Below, one piece after another: positions 8,091-17,733 of a DNA stretch of 42,735 nucleotides (within the stretch, counting starts at the first letter, position 1; each line of letters starts with the position of its first letter). The DNA is from Pelotomaculum propionicicum (lineage in GTDB: Bacteria; Bacillota; Desulfotomaculia; Desulfotomaculales; Pelotomaculaceae). The DNA lies in contig NZ_QFFZ01000033.1 in assembly GCF_004369225.1 (NCBI RefSeq), positions 1-42,735 of the forward strand. Direction: 5' to 3'. The notes beneath the pieces were generated by a model. It had not been told where the DNA came from and searched no databases. It worked only from the letters and a program-made list of their open reading frames with translations. Both the position numbers and the translations under genes were made by a program.

Positions 8091-10004
8091 ATGAGCAGGT
8101 TATTGAAACAGGTTAACTCCCCGCGGGATATCCGCCCGATGACATACCAGCAGCTGCAGGAACTGGCCAAAGAAATAAGGCATCTGCTCATTGAAACTGT
8201 TGCGAAAACCGGCGGGCACCTGGCGCCCAGTTTGGGAATGGTGGAGCTTACCCTTGGTTTGCACAAAGTTTTCGACTCACCGGTTGATAAGATTGTTTGG
8301 GATGTGGGGCACCAGAGCTATAGTCATAAAATAATCACCGGGCGCAGGGATGAGTTTGACACACTGCGCCAGTTCGGCGGGATCAGCGGTTTCCCCAGGC
8401 CGGCTGAAAGCGTGCACGACGCTTTTGGCACCGGTCACAGCAGCACTTCTATTTCAGCCGCCCTGGGTCTGGCCATAGCCCGTGACCTGAAGGGCGAAGA
8501 CCACTCGGTAGTTGCTGTGATAGGTGACGGCGCCATGACCGGCGGCATGGCTTTTGAAGCGCTCAACCACGCTGGTCACCTGAAAAAAGACATGATTGTG
8601 ATTCTAAATGACAATGAAATGTCGATAGCACAAAACGTAGGGGCTATGTCCGGCTATTTAACCCGGATGAGGACAGACCCTATGTATTCCAAAGGCAAGG
8701 AAGAACTGGAACAGCTGATGCGCAAAGTTCCCATAGGTTCTACCCTGCTGCGTTTGGTTGAGAGATTTAAAGACAGTTTGAAATACCTGGTGGTCCCCGG
8801 CATGCTGTTTGAGGAAATGGGCTTCAAATACCTTGGCCCGATCGACGGCCACGATATCAAGGCTGTTGTAAATGTGCTGCAGCGTGCCAAAGCCACTAAA
8901 GGGCCGGTGCTGGTACATGCTCTAACTAAGAAGGGAAAGGGCTACCGCCCGGCTGAAAGCAATCCGGACCGCTTTCACGGGGTGGGGCCGTTTGACCCGG
9001 TCAGCGGAGAAATTATCAAAAATAATAAAGCCCCTTCATACACGGATATTTTCGGCCGGACGATGATCAAGCTGGCACGCGATAACGATAATATAGTCGC
9101 TGTTACAGCAGCGATGACCAGCGGTACCGGCCTGACTAACTTTGCCAGGCTTTATCCCAAGCGTTTTTTTGATGTGGGTATCGCCGAACAGCACGCTGTG
9201 ACCATGTCTGCCGCACTGGCGGCAGGCGGTTACCATCCTGTGGTGGCTATATATTCCACGTTCCTGCAGCGGGCTTTTGACCAGATTCTGCATGACGTGT
9301 CCCTGCAGAACAAGCCTGTAACTTTTGCTGTAGACCGTTCGGGTGTAGTGGGCGAAGACGGGGCCACCCACCACGGTCTCTTTGATTTTGCTTACCTCAG
9401 GTCGATACCTAATATGGTAATCATGGCTCCCAAAGATGAAAACGAACTGCAGCATATGTTAGCCACAGCAGTGAGCCACCCGGGGCCGGCTGCCGTCCGT
9501 TACCCGCGGGGCGCCGGCTGCGGCGCCAGGCTGGACGACGATTACATGGTACTGCCGCTTGGTAAGTCTGAGGTCCTGCGCAAGGGCTCTGATGTTACCC
9601 TGCTGGCCATTGGAAGCATGGTCAACCTGGCCGTTGAGGCGGCTGCGGCTTTGGCCGGGAAGGGTATTGAGGCGACAGTAATTAACGCCAGGTTTGTTAA
9701 ACCTTTGGACGAGGAATGCATTATACATTATGCCGGAAGAACAGGAAATTTGTTTACCATAGAGGAGCACGTGCTGAGCTGCGGTTTCGGCAGCGCCGTG
9801 CTTGAGCTGTTGTCTGCCAGGGGAATCAGGGATGTCAGGGTCCAGTGCATCGGCATCCCGGACACATTTGTTGAACACGGCACGCCGGCATTGCTGAAAG
9901 CCAGGTACGGGCTCTCCGCAGAACAGGTAGTAAGGGCGGTAGTGGAAAAAAAAGCCGGCAGAAACAGAACCAGGAGGCTGGCTGTGGTTTCTGACAGTAA
10001 TTAG
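8091..10004 (+). CDS. dxs: 1-deoxy-D-xylulose-5-phosphate synthase
   Basis: First enzyme of the MEP isoprenoid pathway; thiamine diphosphate-dependent condensation of pyruvate with glyceraldehyde 3-phosphate. The 637-residue protein has the transketolase-like order: histidine-rich substrate site (GHQSYSHK), ThDP/Mg site [18 protein letters not shown] with the downstream LNDNEMSI, and the pyrimidine-binding domain with AEQHAV and [18 protein letters not shown] 8091 is well spaced from AGGGTGAG; the GTG three bases earlier is possible. It begins only three bases after the oapA stop, so the two are translationally close. Together with ispA it brackets the OLE locus. Confidence 0.96.
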   Translation: MSRLLKQVNSPRDIRPMTYQQLQELAKEIRHLLIETVAKTGGHLAPSLGMVELTLGLHKVFDSPVDKIVWDVGHQSYSHKIITGRRDEFDTLRQFGGISGFPRPAESVHDAFGTGHSSTSISAALGLAIARDLKGEDHSVVAVIGDGAMTGGMAFEALNHAGHLKKDMIVILNDNEMSIAQNVGAMSGYLTRMRTDPMYSKGKEELEQLMRKVPIGSTLLRLVERFKDSLKYLVVPGMLFEEMGFKYLGPIDGHDIKAVVNVLQRAKATKGPVLVHALTKKGKGYRPAESNPDRFHGVGPFDPVSGEIIKNNKAPSYTDIFGRTMIKLARDNDNIVAVTAAMTSGTGLTNFARLYPKRFFDVGIAEQHAVTMSAALAAGGYHPVVAIYSTFLQRAFDQILHDVSLQNKPVTFAVDRSGVVGEDGATHHGLFDFAYLRSIPNMVIMAPKDENELQHMLATAVSHPGPAAVRYPRGAGCGARLDDDYMVLPLGKSEVLRKGSDVTLLAIGSMVNLAVEAAAALAGKGIEATVINARFVKPLDEECIIHYAGRTGNLFTIEEHVLSCGFGSAVLELLSARGIRDVRVQCIGIPDTFVEHGTPALLKARYGLSAEQVVRAVVEKKAGRNRTRRLAVVSDSN

Positions 10005-10029
10005 CCTCATTTTTCCGGGGGGATCTGAT

Positions 10030-10851
10030 TTGTCTCAGGAAAAACAGCGGCTGGATGTAAGGTTGACTGAGGAAGGTTTCTACCCCAGCAGAGAAAAAGC
10101 AAGGGCGGCTATTATGGCCGGCCTGGTTTTTATAAAAGGAGAAAAAGCGGATAAGCCCGGGTTGATGGTGAAACCGGAAGCCGCTATAGAGGTTCGCGGC
10201 AACCAGCTGCCGTATGTAAGCCGTGGCGGGCTGAAACTGGCAAAGGCTGTTCAGGTTTTTAACATTGACCTGAATGGGCGTGTGGTCCTCGACGTAGGAG
10301 CTTCGACTGGGGGCTTTACTGACTGTGCCTTAAGGCACGGCGCCAGGAAGGTTTACGCGGTGGATGTAGGATACGGCCAGTTGGCCTGGCAGCTCCGGAA
10401 CGACCCCAGAGTGGTGGTATTGGAGCGTAGCAACATCCGCTTTCTGACAAAAGAAGCTCTTGTGGAAACGCCGGACTTTGCCACCATAGATGTTTCTTTT
10501 ATATCTCTGGGCAAAGTACTGCCAAGGGTCGGTGAGCTAACCACACCCGGGGCCGAAGGTGTGGCTTTGGTCAAGCCTCAGTTTGAGGCCGGCCGGGAAA
10601 AGGTAGGAAAAAAAGGGGTGGTCCGTGAGCCGGATATTCACATAGAGGTGCTGAGAAACATAGATGCTCTTATAGCGGCACTTGGCTGGGCGGTAAAAGG
10701 TCTTGATTACTCACCTGTCACAGGCCCGGAAGGGAATATTGAATATTTGCTGTATTTTCAGAAGGACGGGACAAATACCGAAGCCGCCAGTAGTATTATT
10801 GAAACTGTGAATCGGGCCCATGACCAGCTTATTAAAAAGAAGCGTAAGTAA
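10030..10851 (+). CDS. tlyA: TlyA-family rRNA 2'-O-methyltransferase
   Basis: S4-domain plus FtsJ-like methyltransferase; family members methylate ribose 2'-OH groups of rRNA cytidines and were earlier labelled hemolysins. The N-terminal S4 RNA-binding domain spans about residues 5-65 (RLDVRLTEEGFYPSREKARA). SAM motif I is LDVGASTGGFTDCAL, followed by VYAVDVGYGQLAWQL. TTG 10030 follows GGGGGGATC. The gene lies between dxs and nadK, its usual position in Firmicutes. Substrate site assigned from family only. Confidence 0.9.
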   Translation: MSQEKQRLDVRLTEEGFYPSREKARAAIMAGLVFIKGEKADKPGLMVKPEAAIEVRGNQLPYVSRGGLKLAKAVQVFNIDLNGRVVLDVGASTGGFTDCALRHGARKVYAVDVGYGQLAWQLRNDPRVVVLERSNIRFLTKEALVETPDFATIDVSFISLGKVLPRVGELTTPGAEGVALVKPQFEAGREKVGKKGVVREPDIHIEVLRNIDALIAALGWAVKGLDYSPVTGPEGNIEYLLYFQKDGTNTEAASSIIETVNRAHDQLIKKKRK

Positions 10852-10893
10852 CTATCTTAATTCAAACGAAAATCAGGAACAGAGGAGAATATA

Positions 10894-11181
10894 ATGTTTA
10901 TTTTGCTGCTCAAATACATAAAACCCCTGGAGGAAATTGACCGGCTTTTAGAAAACCATATTAGGTATCTTGAAAAGTATTATGAAGAAGGCAAGTTTAT
11001 CTGCTCCGGCAGAAGAAACCCAAGAACCGGCGGGGTTATTATAGCCAACACAAGCAACAGGGAAGAAATTGAAGGAATTATAAGCGAGGATCCTTTTTTG
11101 ATTAATAAAGCCGCTCAATATGAAATCATTGAATTCATACCAACTAAGTATAATTCGAGGTTTTCTTGTTTTGTAAATTAA
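10894..11181 (+). CDS. YciI-like small protein
   Basis: A 95-residue protein of the YciI-like (dimeric alpha-beta barrel) family, with LLKYIKPLEEIDRLLENH, GKFICSGRRNPRTGG and a terminal EIIEFIPTKY. Some relatives have weak hydrolase activity, but the function here is unknown. It is preceded by AGAGGAG at about 10880 and sits between tlyA and nadK, where most Firmicutes have no such gene. It is visibly more AT-rich than both neighbours, which suggests later insertion into the operon. Confidence 0.75.
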   Translation: MFILLLKYIKPLEEIDRLLENHIRYLEKYYEEGKFICSGRRNPRTGGVIIANTSNREEIEGIISEDPFLINKAAQYEIIEFIPTKYNSRFSCFVN

Positions 11182-11208
11182 GTAAGCTGACTGTGAGGGG
11201 GTATTAAC

Positions 11209-12078
11209 TTGAAAAATTTCGGGCTGGTGGTAAATCTGAATAAAAAAGGGGTATGCGAGCTTGTTGCGCAGATTTCCCGCTGGCTTGAACACAGGGGATG
11301 CGGTGTGATGATTGAAGAAGGCACTGCTCAGCAATTAGGTTTGCCCGATTTCGGTGTTTCCCAGGAGGAGCTTTTAGACAGGTCGGAGTGTATACTGGTT
11401 TTCGGCGGTGACGGGACTATGCTCTGGACAACACGCCGGGTGGCTCATACAGGCATACCTATTGCTGGCATTAACCTGGGGCACCTCGGCTTCCTTACTG
11501 AAATAGATGTGCCTGAGGCGCTGCCCGCGCTGGAAAAAATTCTGACGGGGCAGTACCGTATAGAAGAGCGGATGATGCTGCAGGCTGAAATATACAGGCA
11601 GGGCAATTTAGTACATAGTTTTGTAGGACTTAATGACGCGGTAATAACCAAAGGGACTATACCAAGGCCGATATGCCTGGAAGCATATATTAACGAGGAG
11701 TTTTTCAATTATTATCACGCGGATGGTGTGATTATAGCTACGCCTACCGGCTCTACAGCCTATTCGCTTTCTGCGGGAGGCCCGCTGGCAACACCGGAAC
11801 TTGATCTGATCCTGCTTACACCCATCTGCCCGCATTCACTTTGGGCCAGACCAGTGGTTATAACCCCGCAGAGTACAGTTAAATTAGTGCTTCGCTCAAA
11901 CTGGGGAGAGGTGATGCTGACAATGGACGGGCAGCATGGCGTCAGTTTGCGCCAGTATGATGAGATAAAAATAAAACGGGCCTGTCAAAAAGCCAAGTTT
12001 TTGCGTATGGCGGGCAGAAGTTTTTTTGAAGTTTTGCGCAATAAACTAAAAGACGAGGATGCGCGTAATGGTGTCTAA
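11209..12078 (+). CDS. nadK: NAD kinase
   Basis: Phosphorylates NAD+ to NADP+ (ATP or polyphosphate as donor). The diagnostic GGDGTML motif follows ILVF near residue 65, and [10 protein letters not shown] and the conserved [15 protein letters not shown] loop are intact. The 289-residue length is standard. TTG 11209 is behind GAGGGGG. The 3' end overlaps the next gene by 11 bases, so the two are likely translationally coupled. Confidence 0.95.
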   Translation: MKNFGLVVNLNKKGVCELVAQISRWLEHRGCGVMIEEGTAQQLGLPDFGVSQEELLDRSECILVFGGDGTMLWTTRRVAHTGIPIAGINLGHLGFLTEIDVPEALPALEKILTGQYRIEERMMLQAEIYRQGNLVHSFVGLNDAVITKGTIPRPICLEAYINEEFFNYYHADGVIIATPTGSTAYSLSAGGPLATPELDLILLTPICPHSLWARPVVITPQSTVKLVLRSNWGEVMLTMDGQHGVSLRQYDEIKIKRACQKAKFLRMAGRSFFEVLRNKLKDEDARNGV

Positions 12079-12643
12079 AGGGATCGGCAGCGCTGTTTAT
12101 CTGGCCCAGTTTTTTGTGGCCGAAGCGGTTAATAACGGCGGAACTGCTGTAGACGCCACAGCGGGTAACGGTAATGACACACTTTTTTTAGCCCGGCTGG
12201 TTGGCGAGGGTGGAAAAGTGTACGCCTTTGACACCCAGGCCAAAGCGCTGCAGATCACACAAGAACTTCTGAAAAATAACGGCTGCATGGAAAGGGTTGA
12301 ACTGCTGCAGGCAGGCCACGAGAAAATGAGAAAACTAGTGCCGGGACCTGTTGACGCGGTGATGTTTAACCTGGGGTATTTGCCCGGCGGGGATCACTCC
12401 ATAGTTACTCAGCCCCTGACAACCTTAAAAGCGCTGGGCGCGGCCCTGGAATTACTGCGGACGGGCGGCAGGATCGGGCTGGTGATTTATACGGGCCACC
12501 CTGGCGGCAGGGAGGAAGCCGAAACAGTTGAAAAATTTATATCTTCACTCAACGCGGATATTTTTAAAGTAATTAAGATATCTTTTGTAAACCGTGCCGC
12601 CAACGCGCCGGTTGTTATTGTCATAGAGAAGGATGGTGCTTAG
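12068..12643 (+). CDS. mnmM: SAM-dependent methyltransferase, YtqB/MnmM-like
   Basis: Rossmann-fold methyltransferase with SAM motif [15 protein letters not shown], acidic residue FDTQ after the second strand, and the family block [13 protein letters not shown], plus TGHPGG further on. This pattern matches the rRNA_methylase-like family of Bacillus subtilis YtqB, which has been reported as MnmM, the tRNA wobble-uridine methyltransferase that completes mnm5s2U. The symbol is by family resemblance only. ATG 12068 is chosen because GAGG at 12055-12058 leaves a 9-base spacer; ATG 12059 would abut it. It overlaps nadK and is followed at once by argR. Confidence 0.8.
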   Translation: MVSKGIGSAVYLAQFFVAEAVNNGGTAVDATAGNGNDTLFLARLVGEGGKVYAFDTQAKALQITQELLKNNGCMERVELLQAGHEKMRKLVPGPVDAVMFNLGYLPGGDHSIVTQPLTTLKALGAALELLRTGGRIGLVIYTGHPGGREEAETVEKFISSLNADIFKVIKISFVNRAANAPVVIVIEKDGA

Positions 12644-13102
12644 ATGAAGGCTGGCCGGCAGCGCAAGATACTTGATATAATTAAGAATGAAGACATTGAA
12701 ACCCAGGAAGACCTGGCAAGGGCTTTGAAGTCGGTGGGTTGTAAAGTGACGCAGGCGACCATTTCCAGGGATATTAAGGAGTTGGGCCTGATTAAAGTAC
12801 CACGGAGAAACAATGTTTTCTGTTACGCGCAGCCTGTTGGACAACCAGTGCCAAACGGTGAAGAATGCTTAAAGCGAGTCTTTAGGGACTCAGTAGTCAG
12901 TTTGGATTTCAGTGAAAACCTGATTATAATTAAAACTCCACCCGGCGGGGCGCAGGCTGTGGCTTTAGCTATAGACAATATGGGGTGGAGGGAAATCATC
13001 GGCACAGTCGGCGGAGACGATACCATTATGGTCGTGGTGAAACCAAAAGAAGCGGTTAGTGATATAATTAAAAAATTCAGCGATTTATTAAGTGGGAAAT
13101 AG
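12644..13102 (+). CDS. argR: Arginine repressor ArgR
   Basis: Arginine-sensing transcription factor, a hexamer in known cases. The N-terminal winged helix has the recognition helix TQATISRDIKELGLIKV, and the C-terminal oligomerization and arginine-binding domain ends with GTVGGDDTIMVVVK. Length is 152 residues, as usual. The ATG directly follows the stop of the methyltransferase gene, and GAAGGATGG lies in the end of that gene. ArgR next to recN is the conserved Firmicute order; in that place it may have a role beyond arginine genes, but no ARG box was identified here. Confidence 0.95.
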   Translation: MKAGRQRKILDIIKNEDIETQEDLARALKSVGCKVTQATISRDIKELGLIKVPRRNNVFCYAQPVGQPVPNGEECLKRVFRDSVVSLDFSENLIIIKTPPGGAQAVALAIDNMGWREIIGTVGGDDTIMVVVKPKEAVSDIIKKFSDLLSGK

Positions 13103-13155
13103 GGTATAAAGAAAAACAAATGTTTTATATATGATCGTTTCAGCGGGGTGGGCTT

Positions 13156-14853
13156 ATGCTGCTGAGTATCTCTATTAAGAACTTTGGGATCATCGATCAG
13201 TTGAGAATGGACTTTCAAAATGGTTTTAATGTTCTTACAGGTGAAACCGGTGCCGGAAAGTCAATTATCATCGATGCCCTCCAGATAGTCCTCGGCGGCA
13301 GGGTTTCTGCCGGCCAGATTCGCACCGGAGCTGAAAAAGCGTTTCTCCAAGCAGCTTTTGACATCAGTGCCGTGCGGGAAATTGCCCAGCTTTTGGACGA
13401 GCAGGGAGTTGATGCGCCGGAGGACGCCACACTGATCCTGGCCAGGGAAATAAGCCGTTCCGGTAAAAGTGTTTCACGTGTCAACGGCCAGGTAGTGACT
13501 CTTGGTTTTCTCAAAAAAGTCGGCGGCAGCCTGGCAGACATGCACATGCAACTGGAGTTGAACTCCCTGCTTGACCAGGAAAAACAGCGCCAGCTTTTGG
13601 ACCGGTTTGGCGGGGACAGACTGCTGCAGGCTTTACAGGAAGTTAATTCACTATATACGCGTTGGAAGGAAGCCCGCTTAAGCCTGGACAGGCTCACCGC
13701 GGACGCTGGTGACAGGGACAGGCGCAAGGGTGAACTGCTCTACATGACCAAGGAAATCGAGCTGGCCAAACTTAGGTTGGGCGAGGACATAGAGTTAGAA
13801 GAAGAAAAAAAAGTGCTGGCAAACGCGGAGAAGATAAATTCCCTGGTTTCCGGCGCCTACGCTCTGCTGTACGGGGAAGCCGGCGGCCAGTTACCAGCCC
13901 TGGACCTGCTGGCACAAGCGGTGGAGGCCTTGCGGAACCTTGCTGCGCTGGACAAACGTGCAGAGACAATTCTGGCTGCCCTGGAAAACGCCTACTACCA
14001 GGCTGAAGACGCTGTGCGGGAACTTGCCTGCTACAGAGATGGAATTGAGTTCAGCCCCAACAGGCTGGAGGCTGTGGAAGACAGGCTGGAGCAGATTAAA
14101 AGACTTAAAAGAAAATATGGCGAAACAATCAGTGAAATAATTGACAGGCTGAAAGCCATGCGCGGCGAGCTGGCGATACTGGAAAATACGGACGAATTAC
14201 TGCAGGAAGCCGTACAGGAAATCGGGAAGGTTGAGGCGGCATACAGCCAGGCTGCCGGGGTTTTGAGCACCGCCCGGCGAGAAGCGGCGGGACTGCTGCG
14301 GGAAGCGGTATCGGCAGAGCTGCTTTCCTTGGAAATGGGACGGGTGGCATTCCAGGTTGCTTTTACGGAGATATCCGGCCCGGCACGGGACGGGTTAGAA
14401 CGGGTGGATTTTCTCATCGCCACTAACCCTGGTGAACCTTTGAAACAACTGTCTAAAATTGCTTCTGGAGGGGAACTGACAAGGGTTATGCTGGCGTTAA
14501 AAGCCATCCTGGCTGTTACCGATGAAATTCCAGTCCTGGTTTTTGACGAGGCGGACACAGGCATTGGCGGCCGGTCGCTGCAATCTGTGGCTGAAAAGAT
14601 GTCGCAGTTGGGACGTCACCGCCAGGTGATTTGCGTAACCCACTCCGCCCAGGTCGCCAGCCATGCCAAAGCGCACTACCTTATTGTCAAGGAAATGGAA
14701 GAAGGTCGTACAGTTACAAGAGCACGCCTACTTGAGCCCGGGGAAAGGCTGGAGGAACTGGCCAGAATGCTGGGCGGCCGGGAGATCACCGAAATTACAC
14801 GCCGCCATGCCAGGCAAATGCTTGAAAATGCTTCAGGGAAAAGAATATTTTAG
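13156..14853 (+). CDS. recN: DNA repair protein RecN
   Basis: SMC-like ATPase that acts early in double-strand break repair. The N-terminal Walker A is TGETGAGKSIIIDAL; the middle third is coiled coil; the C-terminal half carries the ABC signature ASGGELTRVMLALK and Walker B VLVFDEADTGIGG. The 565 residues match the usual length. ATG 13156 follows GCGGGGTGGG. It ends the operon: the stop codon leads straight into a repeat array and then a strong terminator. Confidence 0.96.
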   Translation: MLLSISIKNFGIIDQLRMDFQNGFNVLTGETGAGKSIIIDALQIVLGGRVSAGQIRTGAEKAFLQAAFDISAVREIAQLLDEQGVDAPEDATLILAREISRSGKSVSRVNGQVVTLGFLKKVGGSLADMHMQLELNSLLDQEKQRQLLDRFGGDRLLQALQEVNSLYTRWKEARLSLDRLTADAGDRDRRKGELLYMTKEIELAKLRLGEDIELEEEKKVLANAEKINSLVSGAYALLYGEAGGQLPALDLLAQAVEALRNLAALDKRAETILAALENAYYQAEDAVRELACYRDGIEFSPNRLEAVEDRLEQIKRLKRKYGETISEIIDRLKAMRGELAILENTDELLQEAVQEIGKVEAAYSQAAGVLSTARREAAGLLREAVSAELLSLEMGRVAFQVAFTEISGPARDGLERVDFLIATNPGEPLKQLSKIASGGELTRVMLALKAILAVTDEIPVLVFDEADTGIGGRSLQSVAEKMSQLGRHRQVICVTHSAQVASHAKAHYLIVKEMEEGRTVTRARLLEPGERLEELARMLGGREITEITRRHARQMLENASGKRIF

Positions 14854-14934
14854 AATTCAGAATCCAGAATTCAGAATAAAAATATCCAAAAAATGTGTTT
14901 TCTTCTGAATTCTGACCCTGAATTCTGTATTCTT
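14852..14934. repeat. AGAATTCAGAAT foldback array after recN
   Basis: Words of the type AGAATTCAGAATC on the left (14852-14877) are answered by ATTCTGAATTCTG words on the right (14902-14934), making an imperfect inverted repeat. The array begins within the recN stop codon. A close relative lies after sigF (32573-32668). Confidence 0.75.
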
Positions 14935-14936
14935 AA

Positions 14937-14972
14937 ATCCGCACTTTTAAAAAGTGCGGATTTTTATTTTTA
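14937..14972 (+). terminator. Rho-independent terminator of the recN operon
   Basis: The stem ATCCGCACTTTT pairs with AAAAGTGCGGAT and is followed by TTTTATTTTTATT. It ends the xseB-recN operon. The remaining 200 bases before spoIVB are AT-rich and hold no gene. Confidence 0.9.
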
Positions 14973-15178
14973 TTCCCGGCAATTGAACTAGAATTTACAT
15001 ATTCGTTTGTGAAGCCAATTAAAATGCGATATTGGCAAGTTGAGGCACATTTAGGCGTAATAAAAGCGATATGCTGAGGTTATATTAATTTTACACTAAA
15101 TATGATGCGTTATTTTTGAATATCACGATTTTTCATGATTTTTGGAGGTGGGTGACAATAACATTGGGGGAGTGATGC

Positions 15179-16465
15179 TTGAGGGGAAAATTTAAAGGTT
15201 TTCTTTGTAGTGTGTTAATCTTTTTGTCCGGTGTTTTTAGCTACCAGGTGCAGAGCATCATGCTGTTGCCGGACAAACAATCTGTAGCTGTAGGAGAACC
15301 GCTTAAAATTAATTTCCCCGCCCCGTTGCAAAAGACATTAAAAGCTCAAATTGATGGTGTTGCTGATTGTTTTGACCCGCTTTCCGGCCCTGTAGCTTCA
15401 CAACCGGGACAACTACAGGTAAGATTGAGCCTGTTCGGGGTGGTACACGTAAGAGATGTCCTGGTAAGTGTACTGCCACAGGTAAAAGTTGTACCCGGCG
15501 GGCAGTCCATAGGAGTTTTGCTCCACTCCCAGGGTGTTCTCATAGTCGGGCATACAGCCGTACTGGACGAATCAGGCCGAAAAGTAAAACCGGCTGAAGA
15601 AGCAGGGCTCATGGAAGGTGACATTATATTAAAGATAAACGATGAAACAATACACAGTGACAGTCAGGTGCGGGAACTGGTGGCTAAAGCAGGCGCCGCC
15701 GGAGAGCCGCTTTTGATTGAAGTTAAGCGGGAGGGAGAATTATTCACTAAAAAGGTCAAGCCGGTATTTTGCACGGATACAATGCAGTACAGGCTCGGCC
15801 TGCTGATCAGGGATGGCGCCGCAGGGATCGGTACGTTAACCTTTTATGAGCCGGAAAGCAAGATTTACGGGGCGCTTGGCCACCTGATTACCAACCTGGG
15901 GTCAACTCAGCCTGTTGAACTATCAGATGGCGAGATTATAAACGCCGATGTCCAGGGTGTTCACAGGGGGAAGAGGGGGCAGCCAGGTGAAAAAATAGGT
16001 GTATTCCCCGCTGAGAAAAAAGTAAGTGGAACTATCAGTAAAAACACAAAGCTGGGTATCTTTGGCTGTCTAAAAAATCCTGTTGAGAACACTTCATTCA
16101 GAGAGGCGATACCAGTGGCTATGGCTGACCAGATACATGAAGGCAAAGCTGAGATTCTTACCGTATTGAAAGATGACAAGATAGAAAAGTTTGAAATAGA
16201 AATAATAAAGATAAATAAACTGGCCAGGCAGGATGGAAAAGCACTGGTAATAAAAATTACCGACCAAAATCTTCTGGAGCAGGCCGGAGGTATAGTTCAG
16301 GGTATGAGCGGCAGTCCCATAATCCAGGATAATTTACTGGCAGGCGCCATAACCCATGTCTTTGTCAATGACCCTACGCGCGGCTACGGAATCCCGGCGC
16401 AATGGATGATTGAAGAGTCAGGTTTACTGAGTGAATATAAAGGAGATCAACAACCCGCAGCCTAA
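15179..16465 (+). CDS. spoIVB: SpoIVB signalling protease
   Basis: Serine protease secreted by the forespore into the intermembrane space; it triggers pro-SigK processing by clipping SpoIVFA. There is a short N-terminal signal/anchor (about 5-25), a PDZ domain (about 110-195, with EEAGLMEGDIILKIN) and an S55 peptidase domain with histidine H235 (GALGHLITN) and the serine loop GMSGSP (S377). Length 428 matches the family. TTG 15179 follows GGGGGAGTGATG. Upstream, GGAGGTGG precedes a seven-codon frame (GTG 15152 to TGA 15175) that ends three bases before this start. No clear SigG promoter was found; GTAATA-N18-TATATTA (15057-15087) is a weak candidate. Confidence 0.95.
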   Translation: MRGKFKGFLCSVLIFLSGVFSYQVQSIMLLPDKQSVAVGEPLKINFPAPLQKTLKAQIDGVADCFDPLSGPVASQPGQLQVRLSLFGVVHVRDVLVSVLPQVKVVPGGQSIGVLLHSQGVLIVGHTAVLDESGRKVKPAEEAGLMEGDIILKINDETIHSDSQVRELVAKAGAAGEPLLIEVKREGELFTKKVKPVFCTDTMQYRLGLLIRDGAAGIGTLTFYEPESKIYGALGHLITNLGSTQPVELSDGEIINADVQGVHRGKRGQPGEKIGVFPAEKKVSGTISKNTKLGIFGCLKNPVENTSFREAIPVAMADQIHEGKAEILTVLKDDKIEKFEIEIIKINKLARQDGKALVIKITDQNLLEQAGGIVQGMSGSPIIQDNLLAGAITHVFVNDPTRGYGIPAQWMIEESGLLSEYKGDQQPAA

Positions 16466-16504
16466 AAATTCAATTTTTTTATTAAATATAAATGTTCTTT
16501 CTAT

Positions 16505-16547
16505 AAGCCTTGGGAGTAAAGTATATTCCAGGGCTTAATTCTTTTTT
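16505..16547 (+). terminator. Terminator after spoIVB
   Basis: AAGCCTTGG (16505-16513) pairs with CCAGGGCTT (16528-16536), one wobble, and is followed by AATTCTTTTTT. Confidence 0.7.
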
Positions 16548-16594
16548 CATGATTAGAAATATTTACCATTTCTTTAAAATTTACATGACCTCTG

Positions 16595-16621
16595 GAAGGA
16601 CTTTCTTTTTGGTTGTCGAAT
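16595..16621 (+). promoter_or_regulatory. SigH-type promoter of spo0A with 0A box
   Basis: GAAGGACTT (16595-16603), a 13-base spacer, and CGAAT (16617-16621) fit the SigH consensus RWAGGAWWT-N12-14-HGAAT at all but one base. TTGTCGAA (16613-16620), the classic Spo0A box, overlaps the -10 element. This resembles the SigH-driven sporulation promoter of Bacillus spo0A and suggests autoregulation. Confidence 0.7.
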
Positions 16622-16678
16622 TTGTTAGGCAAAGAATAATTAACAAAAAATAGAAAATATAGGAGGCGGGCATTTTTT

Positions 16679-17449
16679 ATGACAAGGAAGTCGATACGGC
16701 TCTTGATCGCAGATGATAATAGAGATTTCTGCGAGCTGCTGAAAGAGTTCATCAACCAACAGGAGGACCTAAACCTTATCGGCATCGCTTATAACGGCCT
16801 TGAAGCTCTCCAGATGATCAGGGAGAATAATCCTGATGTTGTGGTGCTCGATATTATCATGCCCCACCTGGACGGCATAGGTGTTTTGGAGAAACTGGTA
16901 ACGGGCAGTCAGGGGAATAAGCCAAAAATTATCATGTTAACAGCTTTCGGGCAGGAAAGTGTCACGCAAAAGGCTGTTGAGCTTGGCGCAGATTACTATA
17001 TTTTAAAACCCTTTGATTTTAATGTCCTTGCCACCAGGATCCGCCAACTGGCCGAAGGAGTAAATGTTTCACAGTACATTACTCCGGCAAAACCTAAAAA
17101 CCTTGATGTCGCAGTAACAAACATCATCCACGAAATGGGAGTGCCGGCGCATATTAAAGGTTACAATTATTTAAGAGATGCGATTTTAATGGTGATCAGC
17201 GAAGTTAACCTGCTTGGTGCAGTGACCAAAGAGCTCTACCCGATGATTGCCCAAAAGTTTCAAACGACCCCGAGCAGGGTTGAACGGGCGATCAGACACG
17301 CTATTGAGCTGGCCTGGGACCGCGGCAATGTCGAGATGATGACCAAGTTTTTTGGGTATACCATCAATCTTGAACGCGGTAAACCGACCAATAGTGAATT
17401 CATAGCTATGGTGGCCGACAAGCTTCGCATCGAACAAAAGGTATCTTAA
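16679..17449 (+). CDS. spo0A: Sporulation master regulator Spo0A
   Basis: Response regulator that commits the cell to sporulation. Receiver domain (1-120): acidic pocket D12-D13, phosphoacceptor D58 in [13 protein letters not shown], and K110 in LKPFDF. Effector domain (about 150-256) has the Spo0A-specific recognition helix [23 protein letters not shown] 16679 follows AGGAGGCGGG. It is alone in its unit, after spoIVB as in other endospore formers. Confidence 0.97.
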   Translation: MTRKSIRLLIADDNRDFCELLKEFINQQEDLNLIGIAYNGLEALQMIRENNPDVVVLDIIMPHLDGIGVLEKLVTGSQGNKPKIIMLTAFGQESVTQKAVELGADYYILKPFDFNVLATRIRQLAEGVNVSQYITPAKPKNLDVAVTNIIHEMGVPAHIKGYNYLRDAILMVISEVNLLGAVTKELYPMIAQKFQTTPSRVERAIRHAIELAWDRGNVEMMTKFFGYTINLERGKPTNSEFIAMVADKLRIEQKVS

Positions 17450-17591
17450 AAGTATAGTGAGGGATTGGCGCATCTAAAAACGGCATTATTCCTAAATTAT
17501 AATATATCAAAAAACTATTAATATCTCTGGCTTTCCAACAGGCACCGCTTATTTATTGGGTTACCACCAATATACAGGAGGTGTTTTTTTT

Positions 17592-17606
17592 ATGTTTGAA
17601 AAATAA
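17592..17606 (+). other. Four-codon reading frame behind a perfect Shine-Dalgarno
   Basis: AGGAGGTG (17577-17584) and a run of eight T lead to ATG TTT GAA AAA TAA. If the stop were not there, the same frame would run 21 further codons (EIAKISGLKRLLYLL and on). This could be a leader peptide or the decayed start of a small gene. Nothing else that I recognise lies in the 284 bases between spo0A and the next gene. Confidence 0.25.
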
Positions 17607-17733
17607 GAGATTGCTAAAATATCTGGATTAAAGAGATTGTTGTACTTACTGTGTAAATTCTTTATAATTTAAAGAGTGCTTTCAGTCTGAACGCAAATAA
17701 ATGTGAAGTGCTTGTAAGCCAAAAATCAGGCAG

